Part shown: positions 9,101-16,414 of the stretch, piece by piece
How the letters are laid out: every line of letters starts with the position of its first letter
Position numbering within the stretch: position 1 is the stretch's first letter
Assembly: GCA_030432155.1 (NCBI GenBank)
Contig: JAUIHQ010000005.1
Coordinates: 1-44,250, forward strand
Length of the DNA stretch: 44,250 nt
Source: a bacterium
GTDB taxonomy: Bacteria > Verrucomicrobiota > Kiritimatiellia > CAIVKH01
Reading direction: 5' to 3'
Translations under genes and position numbers: made by a program
The notes under the pieces: model-generated
Databases searched by the model: none
What the model saw: the letters and a program-made list of their open reading frames with translations, nothing else
Told to the model about the DNA's origin: nothing

Positions 9101-9201
9101 GGAGCGGCATCAGCGACCCGCCGGAAGGCATTGCTCTGCGAAATCCGATCGATGGAACCATCACCGAGCTCCCCCCGGCCACCCGCGCCTGGACACCGTA
9201 G
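6154..9201 (+). CDS. Secreted discoidin-domain six-hairpin glycosidase
   Basis: 1015 residues from ATG 6154; an ATG at 6133 would put seven extra residues before the signal peptide. The N-terminus (basic MKQMHR, then a hydrophobic run to about VGAVPADA) is a signal peptide. Residues about 45-150 form an F5/8 type C (discoidin) carbohydrate-binding domain (AIDGDTSTRWSS, LTIDIG, ARYLRI), and about 160-265 form a second, more divergent one. After a beta-rich linker, about 560-950 look like an (alpha/alpha)6 barrel with SWIRDGGITSVAMMRMG (Asp615 in WIRDG) and the DNDGTVNTGYGSDLEYD loop. That points to the GH15/GH63/GH133-like superfamily, possibly acting on alpha-glucosides. The exact family and substrate are not determined. 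It stands alone, with no transporter or sulfatase beside it. Confidence 0.75.
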   Translation: MKQMHRAIGWLALGLGVLAVPVGAVPADAEQPLVQTSLIEDVGLLPPREAWTATSSGLQEDQYGPALAIDGDTSTRWSSPASDPQWLTIDIGREAVICGAVLRWETAYADAYDLDVSTDGESWQTVYTCRNGDGQTDDIYFSPVKARYLRIMGRTRATGWGYSLWDVDVRDIQEAPLVRVDGELLPAGHAIFDGDRTTGRDVPVPGTVEIDLHTRRDLGGIRIDWGDRFASHYTIRSSIDGQTWTELEAVDYDTGGFNLILHPRTDVRFLRVNIEKATESESVSLNEISFKAPEEEVTPLRRFELAAMKAPSSHYPGQFRREQVYWTLFGIPGSKKESLIDEYGAVEPYQGRPVLTPFLRIDGVLRGALDASSVTRSLADGWIPLPGVAWEFDDIILEIDTAAAGGKGDAVSLVQYKIRNPGTETVEGECLLTVRPFQATPVWQYGGLAPIRNMKVEVSSDSTCVTINDEPLYHLYPAATGAGVHRFLRGDVVEALEAGGMPEAGEGIDEERGLLSGAAAYPFRLAPGESMQITALLPLHGSGGDEADTGAAAFSQARARQLAYWREVMGEVSLELPDRSVTDTVRSQIAYILLNMDGRAIQPGSRNYKRSWIRDGGITSVAMMRMGALEPARDFLSWYAQRIYPNGMVPPILDNDGTVNTGYGSDLEYDSQGQFIYALMEYTRLSGDDSLLRNHYEDIVKAMQFMQELRERTLVDGYMADHPRPDRFAGLFPPSYSHEGYNPPMHSYWDTFWGLLGWKEGMAAARRMGRTEDAVWAEEQYDLLAGSVSSTIAAVIDFKSIDFIPGCAEKGDPDPTSTAIALSPCRIADLLPGGILTNTFDRYYHDLMSRREPGWEGTFTPYEIRSVTAFQSLGQPDRAAELLDYLMSCRRPPAWNHLAEVVIGDERKGGYIGDMPHTWVGSGLVNSVRLMLVREVDGRLVLLEGAPASWLQGEGIRLSNLPTHFGRITLNAKERDGNLIVDWSGISDPPEGIALRNPIDGTITELPPATRAWTP

Positions 9202-9251
9202 TCGCGGTGATGTTGCGTGATGGTTGCCATGATCACCCACATGCTCCCCGC

Positions 9252-9286
9252 TTGACGCCTCATGATGTATATATATGATGTATATT
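9252..9286 (+). promoter_or_regulatory. Toxin-antitoxin promoter with tandem operator repeat
   Basis: TTGACG (9252-9257) and TATGAT (9274-9279) form a sigma70-type promoter with a 16-bp spacer. Transcription would begin close to the ATG at 9288, giving a leaderless or nearly leaderless mRNA. ATGATGTATAT occurs twice as a direct repeat (9262-9272 and 9275-9285) over the -10 region. This fits autoregulation by the ribbon-helix-helix antitoxin encoded next. Confidence 0.6.
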
Positions 9287-9287
9287 C

Positions 9288-9518
9288 ATGAAGCGCACAC
9301 AAATCTATCTGACGAATCAGGAGCATCAGCGCCTCAACGCCCTCGCGAAAATCACCGGGAAGAAGAAATCCGCGTTGATTCGCGATGCCGTGGATTCGTA
9401 CCTGGAGATGATCAAGGATACTCAACGGGATATGATCCTGGCGGAGGCAAAGGGATCGTGGGGCGCGGGAGAGACCGGGGAAACGGTCAAGGGCCTTCGC
9501 AAAAGCTGGGATCGCTGA
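9288..9518 (+). CDS. Ribbon-helix-helix antitoxin (CopG/VapB-like)
   Basis: 76 residues. It begins MKRTQIYLTNQEHQRLNALA, a classic RHH pattern: a short beta strand with alternating residues, then helix A. GKKKSALIRDAVDSYLE follows as helix B. Dimers of this fold bind tandem or inverted operators, and the C-terminal tail (about 50-76) usually wraps the toxin. It sits 4 bp before the PIN toxin gene and is probably expressed first, under its own repression through the repeats upstream. It has almost no 5' leader if the promoter call is right. Confidence 0.85.
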   Translation: MKRTQIYLTNQEHQRLNALAKITGKKKSALIRDAVDSYLEMIKDTQRDMILAEAKGSWGAGETGETVKGLRKSWDR

Positions 9519-9522
9519 CCGC

Positions 9523-9915
9523 ATGAAGACCAGGAAACCCCTTCTGGTGGATTCGGATGTGATCATCGACTTTTTGCGCGGCCGGCCGCAGGCTGCGGCA
9601 ATCCTGGAAAAGCATTCGGACCGGATCATTCTGTCCGCGATCGTCGTGGCCGAGGTGTATGCGGGCGCCCGTAATGACGATGAACGAGCCATTCTGGATC
9701 GGCTCCTCAGCTTGTTCCGCATCGTGTCCGTATCACCATCCATCGCCCGTGCAGGCGGGATCTACCGTCAACAATACGGAAGATCACACGGCGTCGGCAT
9801 GGCGGATGCGGTGATTGCGGCAACGGTACGGGAGGAAGGTGCAGAACTCGTCACCTGCAATGTGAAACACTATCCCATGTTTCCCTCGTTGAAGCCGGCG
9901 TATCGAAAAGCGTAA
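9523..9915 (+). CDS. vapC: PIN-domain toxin ribonuclease, VapC-like
   Basis: 130 residues, a usual length for VapC. PIN acidic residues are visible: Asp10/Asp12 in LLVDSDVIIDFL, Glu44 in VVAEVYAGA, and Asp95 in MADAVIAATV. The fourth position is Asn113 in TCNVKHY, as in many active VapC proteins. VapC toxins cleave tRNA or rRNA with Mg2+ until neutralised by the antitoxin. It is encoded 4 bp behind the RHH antitoxin gene in one operon. The pair stands alone between the glycosidase and the rdgC-like gene, with no sign of an integrase. Confidence 0.88.
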   Translation: MKTRKPLLVDSDVIIDFLRGRPQAAAILEKHSDRIILSAIVVAEVYAGARNDDERAILDRLLSLFRIVSVSPSIARAGGIYRQQYGRSHGVGMADAVIAATVREEGAELVTCNVKHYPMFPSLKPAYRKA

Positions 9916-10008
9916 GGTAGGCAATCACCGGCCTCTCCGTTCATCCAGAAGAAGCTTCGTTACATTCGGGATGTCGGGAATACTCGGGCAATCTACGCAA
10001 CCTATTGA

Positions 10009-11115
10009 TTACACGCGGGTTTTACGGTTGGCTGCCCACTCTTTCATTTCGCTGACCGTGGCGCTCCAGGTCGCAGGGTCGTTGCGCTCGGTGCAGAACC
10101 GATCGTAGAGCTGAAAGAACATATTGCGAAACTCGTCGATATACATCATCCGCTCCTGAAATTTCGAGGCAGCATCAAGCTTCTCTCCTTCGGGCAGTTT
10201 GAGGCTGCGCAGCACGAAGGACGAGGCGTCGAGGGTGCCGGTCCACTGGGTATCGTCACCGCGGGCCAGGGTCAGCTTGGCCTTGCGGAGCTTCTTACCG
10301 CTGAGCAGCGCCGACTTGGCTTCGGCGGCGAAGCGCGGCTCGCCCCGGCGCAGAACCACATCATTGGCCGCGTTGCTTCCCTCAAGGCTGAGCTGGAGCG
10401 GGCCGTCGATCATGACCGCGACCTTGCCGAGCTTGTCCGCTTCAAACAGTCCGCCGCGCGCTTCGGTGAAGAACCATATCCAGGTCAGAAAATCCTCGCC
10501 GGGATCGTTGGACACCTGCTCATCCCCGACTTCGGCGGAAAAGCTGGTGGCATTCCAGTCCCGGATGTTGCCCTTGCGACGGTGAATCGCGGTGGTATCG
10601 GGGGTAAAGGGAATCAGGGCGAATCCGATGGTCTGGGTGAAGCTGATGTTGAACGCATCGAGCTGCTTTTCCGACAACGCCTCGGCATACACGACCTGGT
10701 TGGGCTCATCGACCACCATGGAGATCCCCTTGAGGGTGGGGGGCATCTGGGGCAGCAGACGCTCGGTCACCGACCGGCGGATTTCGCTGCGGACCCGGCC
10801 GCTCAATTTTTCCAGCCCTGACGCCTGAAGCTGGGCCAGCTCCTCCATCTTGCATTCGGCCCGGAGCAGGGGTCCGGGAATCTTGCGGGCTGCCTGCATC
10901 AGGGTCACGCGCAGGTGACCGCCGAAGTAGGCGTTGTCGTTATCGATGGCCCGGTCGAGCAGATGACGGCCGCTGACCCACCCCTGCAGCTCGTTGTCCC
11001 CGAGGGTATCGATCGGCGGGGCCGCGTTCTCCGCCAGCAGGCGGACACAGTCCGACGGCAGGGGCTGGGGCAGATGAAACATACGAAAACTCACGGAACC
11101 ACTCTCGAACGCCAT
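10009..11115 (-). CDS. rdgC: RdgC-like recombination-associated protein
   Basis: 368 residues from ATG 11115, which has a good Shine-Dalgarno (GAGGAG, six bases upstream). An ATG-like start at 11133 would add six residues and has no such site. RdgC forms a ring dimer around DNA and limits RecA access. The pattern resembles RdgC: GWVSGRHLLD early on, a basic helical block LSGRVRSEIRRSVTERLLPQM, then a strand-rich part with an aspartate-rich helix and FLTWIWFFTEARGG. The protein is longer than E. coli RdgC (303 residues), and the similarity I see is by pattern rather than alignment. The gene is divergent from the BrkB fusion, with about 150 bp between starts. Confidence 0.6.
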   Translation of the reverse strand: MAFESGSVSFRMFHLPQPLPSDCVRLLAENAAPPIDTLGDNELQGWVSGRHLLDRAIDNDNAYFGGHLRVTLMQAARKIPGPLLRAECKMEELAQLQASGLEKLSGRVRSEIRRSVTERLLPQMPPTLKGISMVVDEPNQVVYAEALSEKQLDAFNISFTQTIGFALIPFTPDTTAIHRRKGNIRDWNATSFSAEVGDEQVSNDPGEDFLTWIWFFTEARGGLFEADKLGKVAVMIDGPLQLSLEGSNAANDVVLRRGEPRFAAEAKSALLSGKKLRKAKLTLARGDDTQWTGTLDASSFVLRSLKLPEGEKLDAASKFQERMMYIDEFRNMFFQLYDRFCTERNDPATWSATVSEMKEWAANRKTRV

Positions 11116-11269
11116 GAAAAACTCCTCTGTCAAACGGTATCAAATCGACTGCCGGTCCCGCGGACCGGGCGGAAAGCCTCGAACCCTAGACCGATTATTT
11201 CTCGGACTCAAGGCGGGAGAATCACGAGGCCGGTTGCGGGAATGGACTCCCCGGCGTTTCTCGTTCATC

Positions 11270-12514
11270 ATGGCCGACATGCAGACATCAAAGGAGTTGC
11301 GGAAGGACCGGTGGACGATGGCCCTGATCATCGCCCGGGAGTCGTTCCGGTCCTTCATGGGAAACCGGAATCTCGAAACCGCGGCCACGCTGGCGTTCTA
11401 CGGATTCCTTTCCCTGCTGCCGCTGTTGTTCCTGTCGATCTTCAGCATGGGCTTGATGATCCGGTCCTCGGAAGCGCTGCTGTCCTCGGTGGAAGGGGTC
11501 ATGCAGGATCTGATTCCTTCGTTCAACGATGCGATTCTCGAGGACCTGTTCCAGCTCACCCAGCATAAATCATGGGGGATCATCGGCGCGGTCCTCCTGG
11601 TGTGGTCGATGACTCCGTTCGCCGGTGCGCTTCGCACGTCCATGGCCAGGGTGTTCAAGGTCTCCCGCCGGTACCCGTTGTGGAAGGCCAAGCTCCTCGA
11701 TCTTGCCGCGGTGCTGGGGCTGTTCGTGCTGCTGGTGGCGATGGCGGGGTTCCGGTGGGTTCTTGCCGCGGGCTTCTTTCCTGTTCTGGAAACCTCCGCG
11801 GCCGCGTTTGTGATCCGGTTTGCCGTGGTGCCCGCCGCGTCGTTTGCCCTGCTGTGCCTGTTCTTCCGGGTGTTTGTGCCGGTCCGGGTGCGTTTTCTTC
11901 ACCTTGCCCTCGGCTCGGGCGCGGTTCTGCTGCTGTGGCTGGCGGTGCGGCGGTTGTTTGTGTTCATTCTGACCGTCAATCCCGACTACGGGTACGCCTT
12001 CGGCTCGCTCAAGACGGTCTTCCTGCTGATCATCTGGGTCTACTATTCCTGCGTGGCCCTGTTGTTTGCCGCGGAGCTGATGGCCAATGCCTACCGCCGG
12101 GATGCGATTGTGTTCCGGGATCTCCTGCGCGGCGGTGTCCGCGGCCGCCTCGCCGGCCGGACCCTCGCCCGGCATACCCGGACCTTTGAACCCGGGCAGC
12201 GCCTGTTCGAACAGGGCGAGGAAGGCGGAGCCATGTATGTGATCGCGCAGGGCGGGGTGATCCTCGAGCGGGACGGCCGCACCCTGGCTGAGCTGGGGGA
12301 GGGAGCGTTCTTTGGGGAGATGTCGCTGCTGCTCGACGCCCCGCGCAGCGCCGCCGCGGTGATCCGCGATGAAGGCACCCGCCTCATCACCATCGATCAC
12401 GCCAACATCGAACTCCTGCTCCGCGAGAACCCCGAACTCGTCATGACCATCCTCAAAGAGATGGCCTCCCGTCTCGAACGGCTGAACCGCCGGGCCTCGG
12501 GGCGGGATGCGTGA
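11270..12514 (+). CDS. BrkB/YihY membrane protein fused to cyclic-nucleotide domain
   Basis: 414 residues from ATG 11270; an ATG at 11279 is equally possible, and the open frame back to 11114 is not conserved sequence. The first ~290 residues match the YihY/BrkB family: an NLETAATLAFYGFLSLLPLL opening, about six membrane helices, and GSLKTVFLLIIWVYYSCVALL near the end. Residues about 304-405 are a cyclic-nucleotide-binding domain (FEPGQRLFEQGEEGGAMYVI and FFGEMSLLLDAPRSAAAV). The phosphate-binding cassette keeps the Glu and Arg that contact cyclic nucleotide. The family is often annotated as ribonuclease BN by mistake; its real role is unknown. The fusion suggests control by cAMP or c-di-GMP. 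Confidence 0.85.
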   Translation: MADMQTSKELRKDRWTMALIIARESFRSFMGNRNLETAATLAFYGFLSLLPLLFLSIFSMGLMIRSSEALLSSVEGVMQDLIPSFNDAILEDLFQLTQHKSWGIIGAVLLVWSMTPFAGALRTSMARVFKVSRRYPLWKAKLLDLAAVLGLFVLLVAMAGFRWVLAAGFFPVLETSAAAFVIRFAVVPAASFALLCLFFRVFVPVRVRFLHLALGSGAVLLLWLAVRRLFVFILTVNPDYGYAFGSLKTVFLLIIWVYYSCVALLFAAELMANAYRRDAIVFRDLLRGGVRGRLAGRTLARHTRTFEPGQRLFEQGEEGGAMYVIAQGGVILERDGRTLAELGEGAFFGEMSLLLDAPRSAAAVIRDEGTRLITIDHANIELLLRENPELVMTILKEMASRLERLNRRASGRDA

Positions 12515-12545
12515 TGCGGGATACGGGATACTGGATACGGGATGG
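12502..12545. repeat. Degenerate GGGATAC tandem tract
   Basis: The words GGGATGC, TGATGC, GGGATAC, TGGATAC and GGGATG follow one another at 6-8 bp steps across the end of the BrkB-fusion gene and into the gap. It looks like simple-sequence expansion of a 7-bp unit. No function is apparent. Confidence 0.4.
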
Positions 12546-12601
12546 GGGAGATCCCGATTTCCCGTTTGAGCGATCAGGCCCCCTGTGGTACATCAGGCGC
12601 C

Positions 12602-13489
12602 ATGAAGGGAATCATTCTTGCCGGAGGTTCGGGGACCCGGCTGTATCCAATTACCCGCGTGGTCAGCAAGCAACTGTTGCCGGTCTACGACAAGCCGATG
12701 ATCTATTATCCTCTGTCCACCCTGATGCTGGCCGGCATCCGGGAGGTGCTGATCATCTCGACCCCCGAGGATCTTCCCCGGTTTGAATTGCTGCTCGGCG
12801 ACGGCTCCCAGCTCGGCATGAAGCTCGCCTACGCCGTCCAGCCCCGGCCCGAAGGCCTCGCCCAGGCGTTCGTGATCGGCAGCGATTTCATCGGCGGCGA
12901 CAGCGTGGCCCTGATCCTCGGCGACAACATCTTCTTCGGCAACCACCTCTCCCGCATCTTCGGCGAAGCCGGCAAGCTTGAGAAGGGCGGACTGATCTTC
13001 GGGTACCGCGTGCGGGATCCCGAGCGCTATGGCGTGGTCTCATTCGACAAGGACGGCAAGGTGCTGGATATCGAAGAGAAGCCCGCCCGGCCCCAATCAC
13101 GCTACGCCGTGCCCGGCCTGTACTTTTACGATAACGACGTGGTCAACATCGCCGCCAATCTCAAGCCCTCGCCCCGCGGCGAGCTGGAGATCACCGATGT
13201 CAACCGCACCTACCTTGAGCGCGGCGACCTGCGGGTCGAGCTTCTCGGCCGCGGCTTCGCGTGGCTCGACACCGGCACCCACGAATCGCTTCTCCAGGCA
13301 TCCAACTATGTCCAGACCATTGAGGAACGCCAGGGCATGAAGGTCTCCTGCATCGAGGAGATCGCCTACCGCAAGGGGTTCATCAATGCCGCCCAGCTCG
13401 AAAAGCTGGCCGAGCCCCTGCTCAAGAATGAATACGGCGCCTACCTGATGGATCTGTTGAAAGGGGATGACACGATCGATGGCTATTGA
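12602..13489 (+). CDS. rfbA: Glucose-1-phosphate thymidylyltransferase
   Basis: This is the first step to dTDP-L-rhamnose: glucose-1-phosphate plus dTTP gives dTDP-glucose. It is 295 residues, the usual length. The N-terminal nucleotide-binding signature [16 protein letters not shown], then [18 protein letters not shown], the metal aspartate in [27 protein letters not shown] and [14 protein letters not shown] are all visible. The start at ATG 12602 gives the family N-terminus MKGIILAGG; the open frame upstream to 12542 is repeat-derived. It overlaps rfbC by 11 bp. The other two pathway genes, rfbB and rfbD, are not in the window, so the cluster is split. Confidence 0.96.
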   Translation: MKGIILAGGSGTRLYPITRVVSKQLLPVYDKPMIYYPLSTLMLAGIREVLIISTPEDLPRFELLLGDGSQLGMKLAYAVQPRPEGLAQAFVIGSDFIGGDSVALILGDNIFFGNHLSRIFGEAGKLEKGGLIFGYRVRDPERYGVVSFDKDGKVLDIEEKPARPQSRYAVPGLYFYDNDVVNIAANLKPSPRGELEITDVNRTYLERGDLRVELLGRGFAWLDTGTHESLLQASNYVQTIEERQGMKVSCIEEIAYRKGFINAAQLEKLAEPLLKNEYGAYLMDLLKGDDTIDGY

Positions 13490-14042
13490 GTTCGAACCCC
13501 AGGCCATCCCCGGATGTGTGCTGGTCCGGCCCGATGTGTTTCCCGACGACCGCGGCTTCTTCACCGAAACCTACCACGCCGCCAAGTACCGCGAAGGCGG
13601 AATCCCCGGTTCGTTCGTTCAGGACAACTATTCCCACTCCCGACGCGGTGTGCTGCGGGGCCTGCACTTCCAGCAGAACAATCCCCAGGGCAAGCTGGTG
13701 TATGTCGTCCACGGCGAGATCTTCGATGTCGCCGTCGACATGCGGAAGGGGTCGCCGATGTTCGGCAAATGGATCGGGGCCCGGCTGTCCTCGGAGAACC
13801 GTCACCAGTTCTTTGTCCCCGAGGGCTGCGCTCATGGGTTCGTCGTGCTGAGTGAGACCGCCGATGTGATGTACAAGTGCACCGATCTGTATTCCCCCAA
13901 AGACGACCGGGGCCTGATCTGGAACGATCCCGACATCGGCATCGATTGGCCGGTTGCCGATCCCGTGCTTTCCCCCAAGGATGCGCAACTTCCCCGGTTT
14001 CGGGACTATCCCGACGACCAGTTGCCGGTGTTTTCTCCATAA
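13479..14042 (+). CDS. rfbC: dTDP-4-dehydrorhamnose 3,5-epimerase
   Basis: 187 residues from ATG 13479. It epimerises dTDP-4-keto-6-deoxyglucose on the way to dTDP-rhamnose. Family blocks are visible: [29 protein letters not shown] with the catalytic His, [18 protein letters not shown], and [23 protein letters not shown] lies about 11 bases before this ATG. The ATG at 13467 overlaps that site and would add four residues. The gene overlaps the end of rfbA, so the two are coupled. Confidence 0.96.
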   Translation: MAIEFEPQAIPGCVLVRPDVFPDDRGFFTETYHAAKYREGGIPGSFVQDNYSHSRRGVLRGLHFQQNNPQGKLVYVVHGEIFDVAVDMRKGSPMFGKWIGARLSSENRHQFFVPEGCAHGFVVLSETADVMYKCTDLYSPKDDRGLIWNDPDIGIDWPVADPVLSPKDAQLPRFRDYPDDQLPVFSP

Positions 14043-14153
14043 CCACCGTAAAGACAATCGGTAGGGCCGATTCATCGCGGCGGGACCCCGGTGTACCTGT
14101 CCCCATGTCGGGCGGACTCGGCCCTTCGGCGTAAATTTCTGTATCCATGGTGA

Positions 14154-14180
14154 TTGACACGCTTTAAGGGGTTCGATAAT
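14154..14180 (+). promoter_or_regulatory. Sigma70-type promoter for rplM-rpsI
   Basis: A perfect -35 TTGACA (14154-14159) and a -10 GATAAT (14175-14180) are separated by 15 bp, slightly short. The predicted start is about 23 bp before the rplM ATG. The leader contains GGGG and CCCC blocks (about 14168-14186) that could pair. Confidence 0.6.
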
Positions 14181-14209
14181 GTCCCCACTCTTTTTCCGGG
14201 GTTGGATGT

Positions 14210-14638
14210 ATGAAGACGACATTAGTTAAAGAAGCAGATATTTCGCGTTCGTGGTTCCTGGTGGATGCCGCGGGTAAACCGGCCGGCCGTCTGGCCGCCA
14301 AGGTGGCCCACATTCTCCGGGGCAAGAACAAGGTGACGTTTGCGCCTCATATCGATGACGGCGATTTCGTCGTGGTGATCAACGCGGCCAAGGTCAAGCT
14401 GACCGGTTCCAAGGAGAGCAAGAAGATCTACCAGGATTATTCCGGCTATCCCAGCGGACTGAAGGAGCGGACCGCAGCCCAGGTGCGGGAAAAGGATCCG
14501 ACACGGCTCGTGTCGCAGGCGGTCAAGGGGATGCTTCCCCGGAACAAGCTTGCCCGGACCCAGATCACGCGGCTGAAAGTATACGCCGGCGAAGAGCATC
14601 CGCACGATGCCCAGCAGCCCCAGGCGATCGAATTGTAA
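14210..14638 (+). CDS. rplM: 50S ribosomal protein L13
   Basis: 142 residues, the normal length. Typical blocks are [60 protein letters not shown] and [15 protein letters not shown]. It is the first gene of the conserved L13-S9 operon, 22 bp before rpsI. E. coli L13 represses its own operon; the short leader here may do the same, but I see no mimic structure to support that. Confidence 0.98.
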   Translation: MKTTLVKEADISRSWFLVDAAGKPAGRLAAKVAHILRGKNKVTFAPHIDDGDFVVVINAAKVKLTGSKESKKIYQDYSGYPSGLKERTAAQVREKDPTRLVSQAVKGMLPRNKLARTQITRLKVYAGEEHPHDAQQPQAIEL

Positions 14639-14660
14639 TTCCAGGGAAGGGGATTCACAC

Positions 14661-15059
14661 GTGGCACAGAAAGTTCTCGAATATGCAGCGACCGGCCGGC
14701 GGAAAACGTCGGTGGCGCGGGTCCGCCTTGCGAACGGCGTCGGCAAGGTTATCGTCAACGGCAAGGAAATCGCCGACTACTTCAAACTCGAAACGCTCCG
14801 GCGGATCATCGAACAGCCGTTCGACACCACCGGCACCTCCAAGCGGTATGATGTTCTCGTGAATGTGCACGGCGGCGGCCCGACCGGCCAGGCCGGCGCC
14901 ATCCGGCTCGGGATTGCCCGGGCCCTCGTCCTCAGCGACGAAGGATTGAAGCCCGCGCTCAAGGAAGCCGGCTACCTCACTCGCGATCCCCGCATGAAAG
15001 AACGAAAGAAACCCGGTCAGCCGGGCGCTCGCAAGCGGTTCCAGTTCTCGAAGCGTTAA
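14661..15059 (+). CDS. rpsI: 30S ribosomal protein S9
   Basis: 132 residues from a GTG start at 14661, preceded by GGAAGGGG about eight bases upstream. An ATG at 14607 in the same frame lies inside rplM and gives non-family residues. [33 protein letters not shown] and the basic C-terminus ending RKRFQFSKR (the tail that reaches the P-site tRNA) confirm S9. A strong terminator follows. Confidence 0.98.
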   Translation: MAQKVLEYAATGRRKTSVARVRLANGVGKVIVNGKEIADYFKLETLRRIIEQPFDTTGTSKRYDVLVNVHGGGPTGQAGAIRLGIARALVLSDEGLKPALKEAGYLTRDPRMKERKKPGQPGARKRFQFSKR

Positions 15060-15083
15060 TCAAGAGATTCATGACAATTGCGA

Positions 15084-15116
15084 AACCCCGGATGTCCACG
15101 GACGTTCGGGGTTTTT
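15084..15116 (+). terminator. Rho-independent terminator after rpsI
   Basis: AACCCCG (15084-15090) pairs with CGGGGTT (15107-15113). The pairing continues inward through GAUGUC against GACGUU, with G-U pairs, to a four-base loop, giving a stem of about 13 bp. A run of five T follows (15112-15116). It closes the ribosomal operon. Confidence 0.9.
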
Positions 15117-15173
15117 GCTTGCGGTGGAGACCCGAGATTCGAAACCTGTGTGTTGGAGCATGTCTGATCATTC

Positions 15174-16358
15174 ATGAAGATTCACAATGACATCGTGTTG
15201 CCGAAAGGCTACCGGGCCGGCGGTATGTATGCCGGCATCAAGCGGAAGAAGGTTCCGGACCTGACCCTTCTGCTGTCGGACGAACCGGCGGCGGTGGCCG
15301 GCACGTTCACAACGAACCTCGTGACGGCCGCCCCGGTAAAGGTCTGCAAAAAGCGGATCGGAAAAGGCCGGGGCCGCGCCGTGATCGCGAACAGCGGAAA
15401 CGCGAATTGCTGCACCGGGGCCCGGGGGGTCGCCGACGCCGAAGCCATGGCGAACGCCGCCGCCAAAGCGCTGGGCATTCCCGCCGCCGAGGTGTTTGTG
15501 TCGTCGACCGGAAGCATCGGCAAACCGCTACCCATGGATGTCATCATCCCCGGCATTGGCAAGCTGGCGAAAAAGATCAGCCCGGACGGCGGGCCCTCCG
15601 CGGCCCGGGGGATCATGACCACCGACAGCGGGCCGAAAACCGGTACGGTACGGATGAAGCTCGGCGGAAAAATGGTAACCCTTTCGGCCATCGCCAAAGG
15701 TGCGGGCATGATCGAACCGAACATGGCCACCATGCTCTGTTATGTGATGACCGATGCCGGGATATCCTCCGCCGATCTGAAGCGGTTCTTGAAGCCGGCG
15801 GTGGCCGACAGCTTCAACCGGATCTCGGTGGATGGTGACATGAGCACCAACGATACGGTTCTGCTCTTTGCCAACGGCGCCGCCGGGGCGAAGGTCGGAT
15901 ACGGAACGCCCGATGGGGACCGGTTCGCCGCCGCGCTGCTCGCCCTGCTTCAGAAGCTCGCGTGGCTGATGGTGCGGGACGGCGAAGGTGCGGACAAGGT
16001 CGTGAAGATCGTGGTGACCGGCGCGAAGACCGGCCGCGACGCCGAGGCGGTGGCCCGGGCGGTCGCCAATTCCCTTCTCGTCAAAACGTCGTGGCACCGG
16101 GACAACCCGAACTGGGGCCGGATCATGGATGCAATCGGCTACGCCGGCGCCAGGGTCGTCGAATCGAAGGTCGATATGTCATACGATGGACTGCTCGCGG
16201 TCCGCGGCGGAGAGCGGACCGACATGCCGCTGGAACGGCTGAAACAGGTTCAGCGGAAGGAGTCGTTTGAGATCGCCATCAACCTCAACCTCGGCACGGG
16301 CGCTTCGTGGGTGTACGGATGTGATTGCGCCCACAAATACATCGACATTAACATTTAG
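15174..16358 (+). CDS. argJ: Bifunctional ornithine acetyltransferase/N-acetylglutamate synthase
   Basis: 394 residues. ArgJ recycles the acetyl group from N-acetylornithine to glutamate. It is made as a precursor that cleaves itself before Thr186 in EPNMATML; this threonine becomes the N-terminal nucleophile of the beta chain. GIKRKKVPDL, NSGNANCCTGARG, SSTGSIGKPLPMD and TSWHRDNPNWGRIMDAIGYAG are typical. The protein ends in INI. Its presence implies the cyclic (acetyl-recycling) arginine pathway. It heads a cluster with argB, argD and argG. Confidence 0.96.
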   Translation: MKIHNDIVLPKGYRAGGMYAGIKRKKVPDLTLLLSDEPAAVAGTFTTNLVTAAPVKVCKKRIGKGRGRAVIANSGNANCCTGARGVADAEAMANAAAKALGIPAAEVFVSSTGSIGKPLPMDVIIPGIGKLAKKISPDGGPSAARGIMTTDSGPKTGTVRMKLGGKMVTLSAIAKGAGMIEPNMATMLCYVMTDAGISSADLKRFLKPAVADSFNRISVDGDMSTNDTVLLFANGAAGAKVGYGTPDGDRFAAALLALLQKLAWLMVRDGEGADKVVKIVVTGAKTGRDAEAVARAVANSLLVKTSWHRDNPNWGRIMDAIGYAGARVVESKVDMSYDGLLAVRGGERTDMPLERLKQVQRKESFEIAINLNLGTGASWVYGCDCAHKYIDINI

Positions 16359-16373
16359 ACTGGAGAGGTCGTT

Positions 16374-16394
16374 CGGCTCCCGTCGGCGGAGCCG
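16374..16394 (+). other. Hairpin between argJ and argB
   Basis: CGGCTCC (16374-16380) pairs perfectly with GGAGCCG (16388-16394) over a seven-base loop. It has no T-tract, so it is unlikely to terminate. It lies just before the argB ribosome-binding site (GGAAGGAAG, about 16402-16410) and may shield or set spacing for that site. Confidence 0.5.
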
Positions 16395-16414
16395 CCTTCA
16401 CGGAAGGAAGAACC

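Noticed and set aside
9252-9915. Possible defence or genomic island around the toxin-antitoxin pair
   Set aside because: There are no integrase, tRNA target, repeats or other defence genes; the pair stands alone.
12500-14042. Full O-antigen or rhamnose locus
   Set aside because: Only rfbA and rfbC are present; no rfbB, rfbD, transporter or clear rhamnosyltransferase is nearby.
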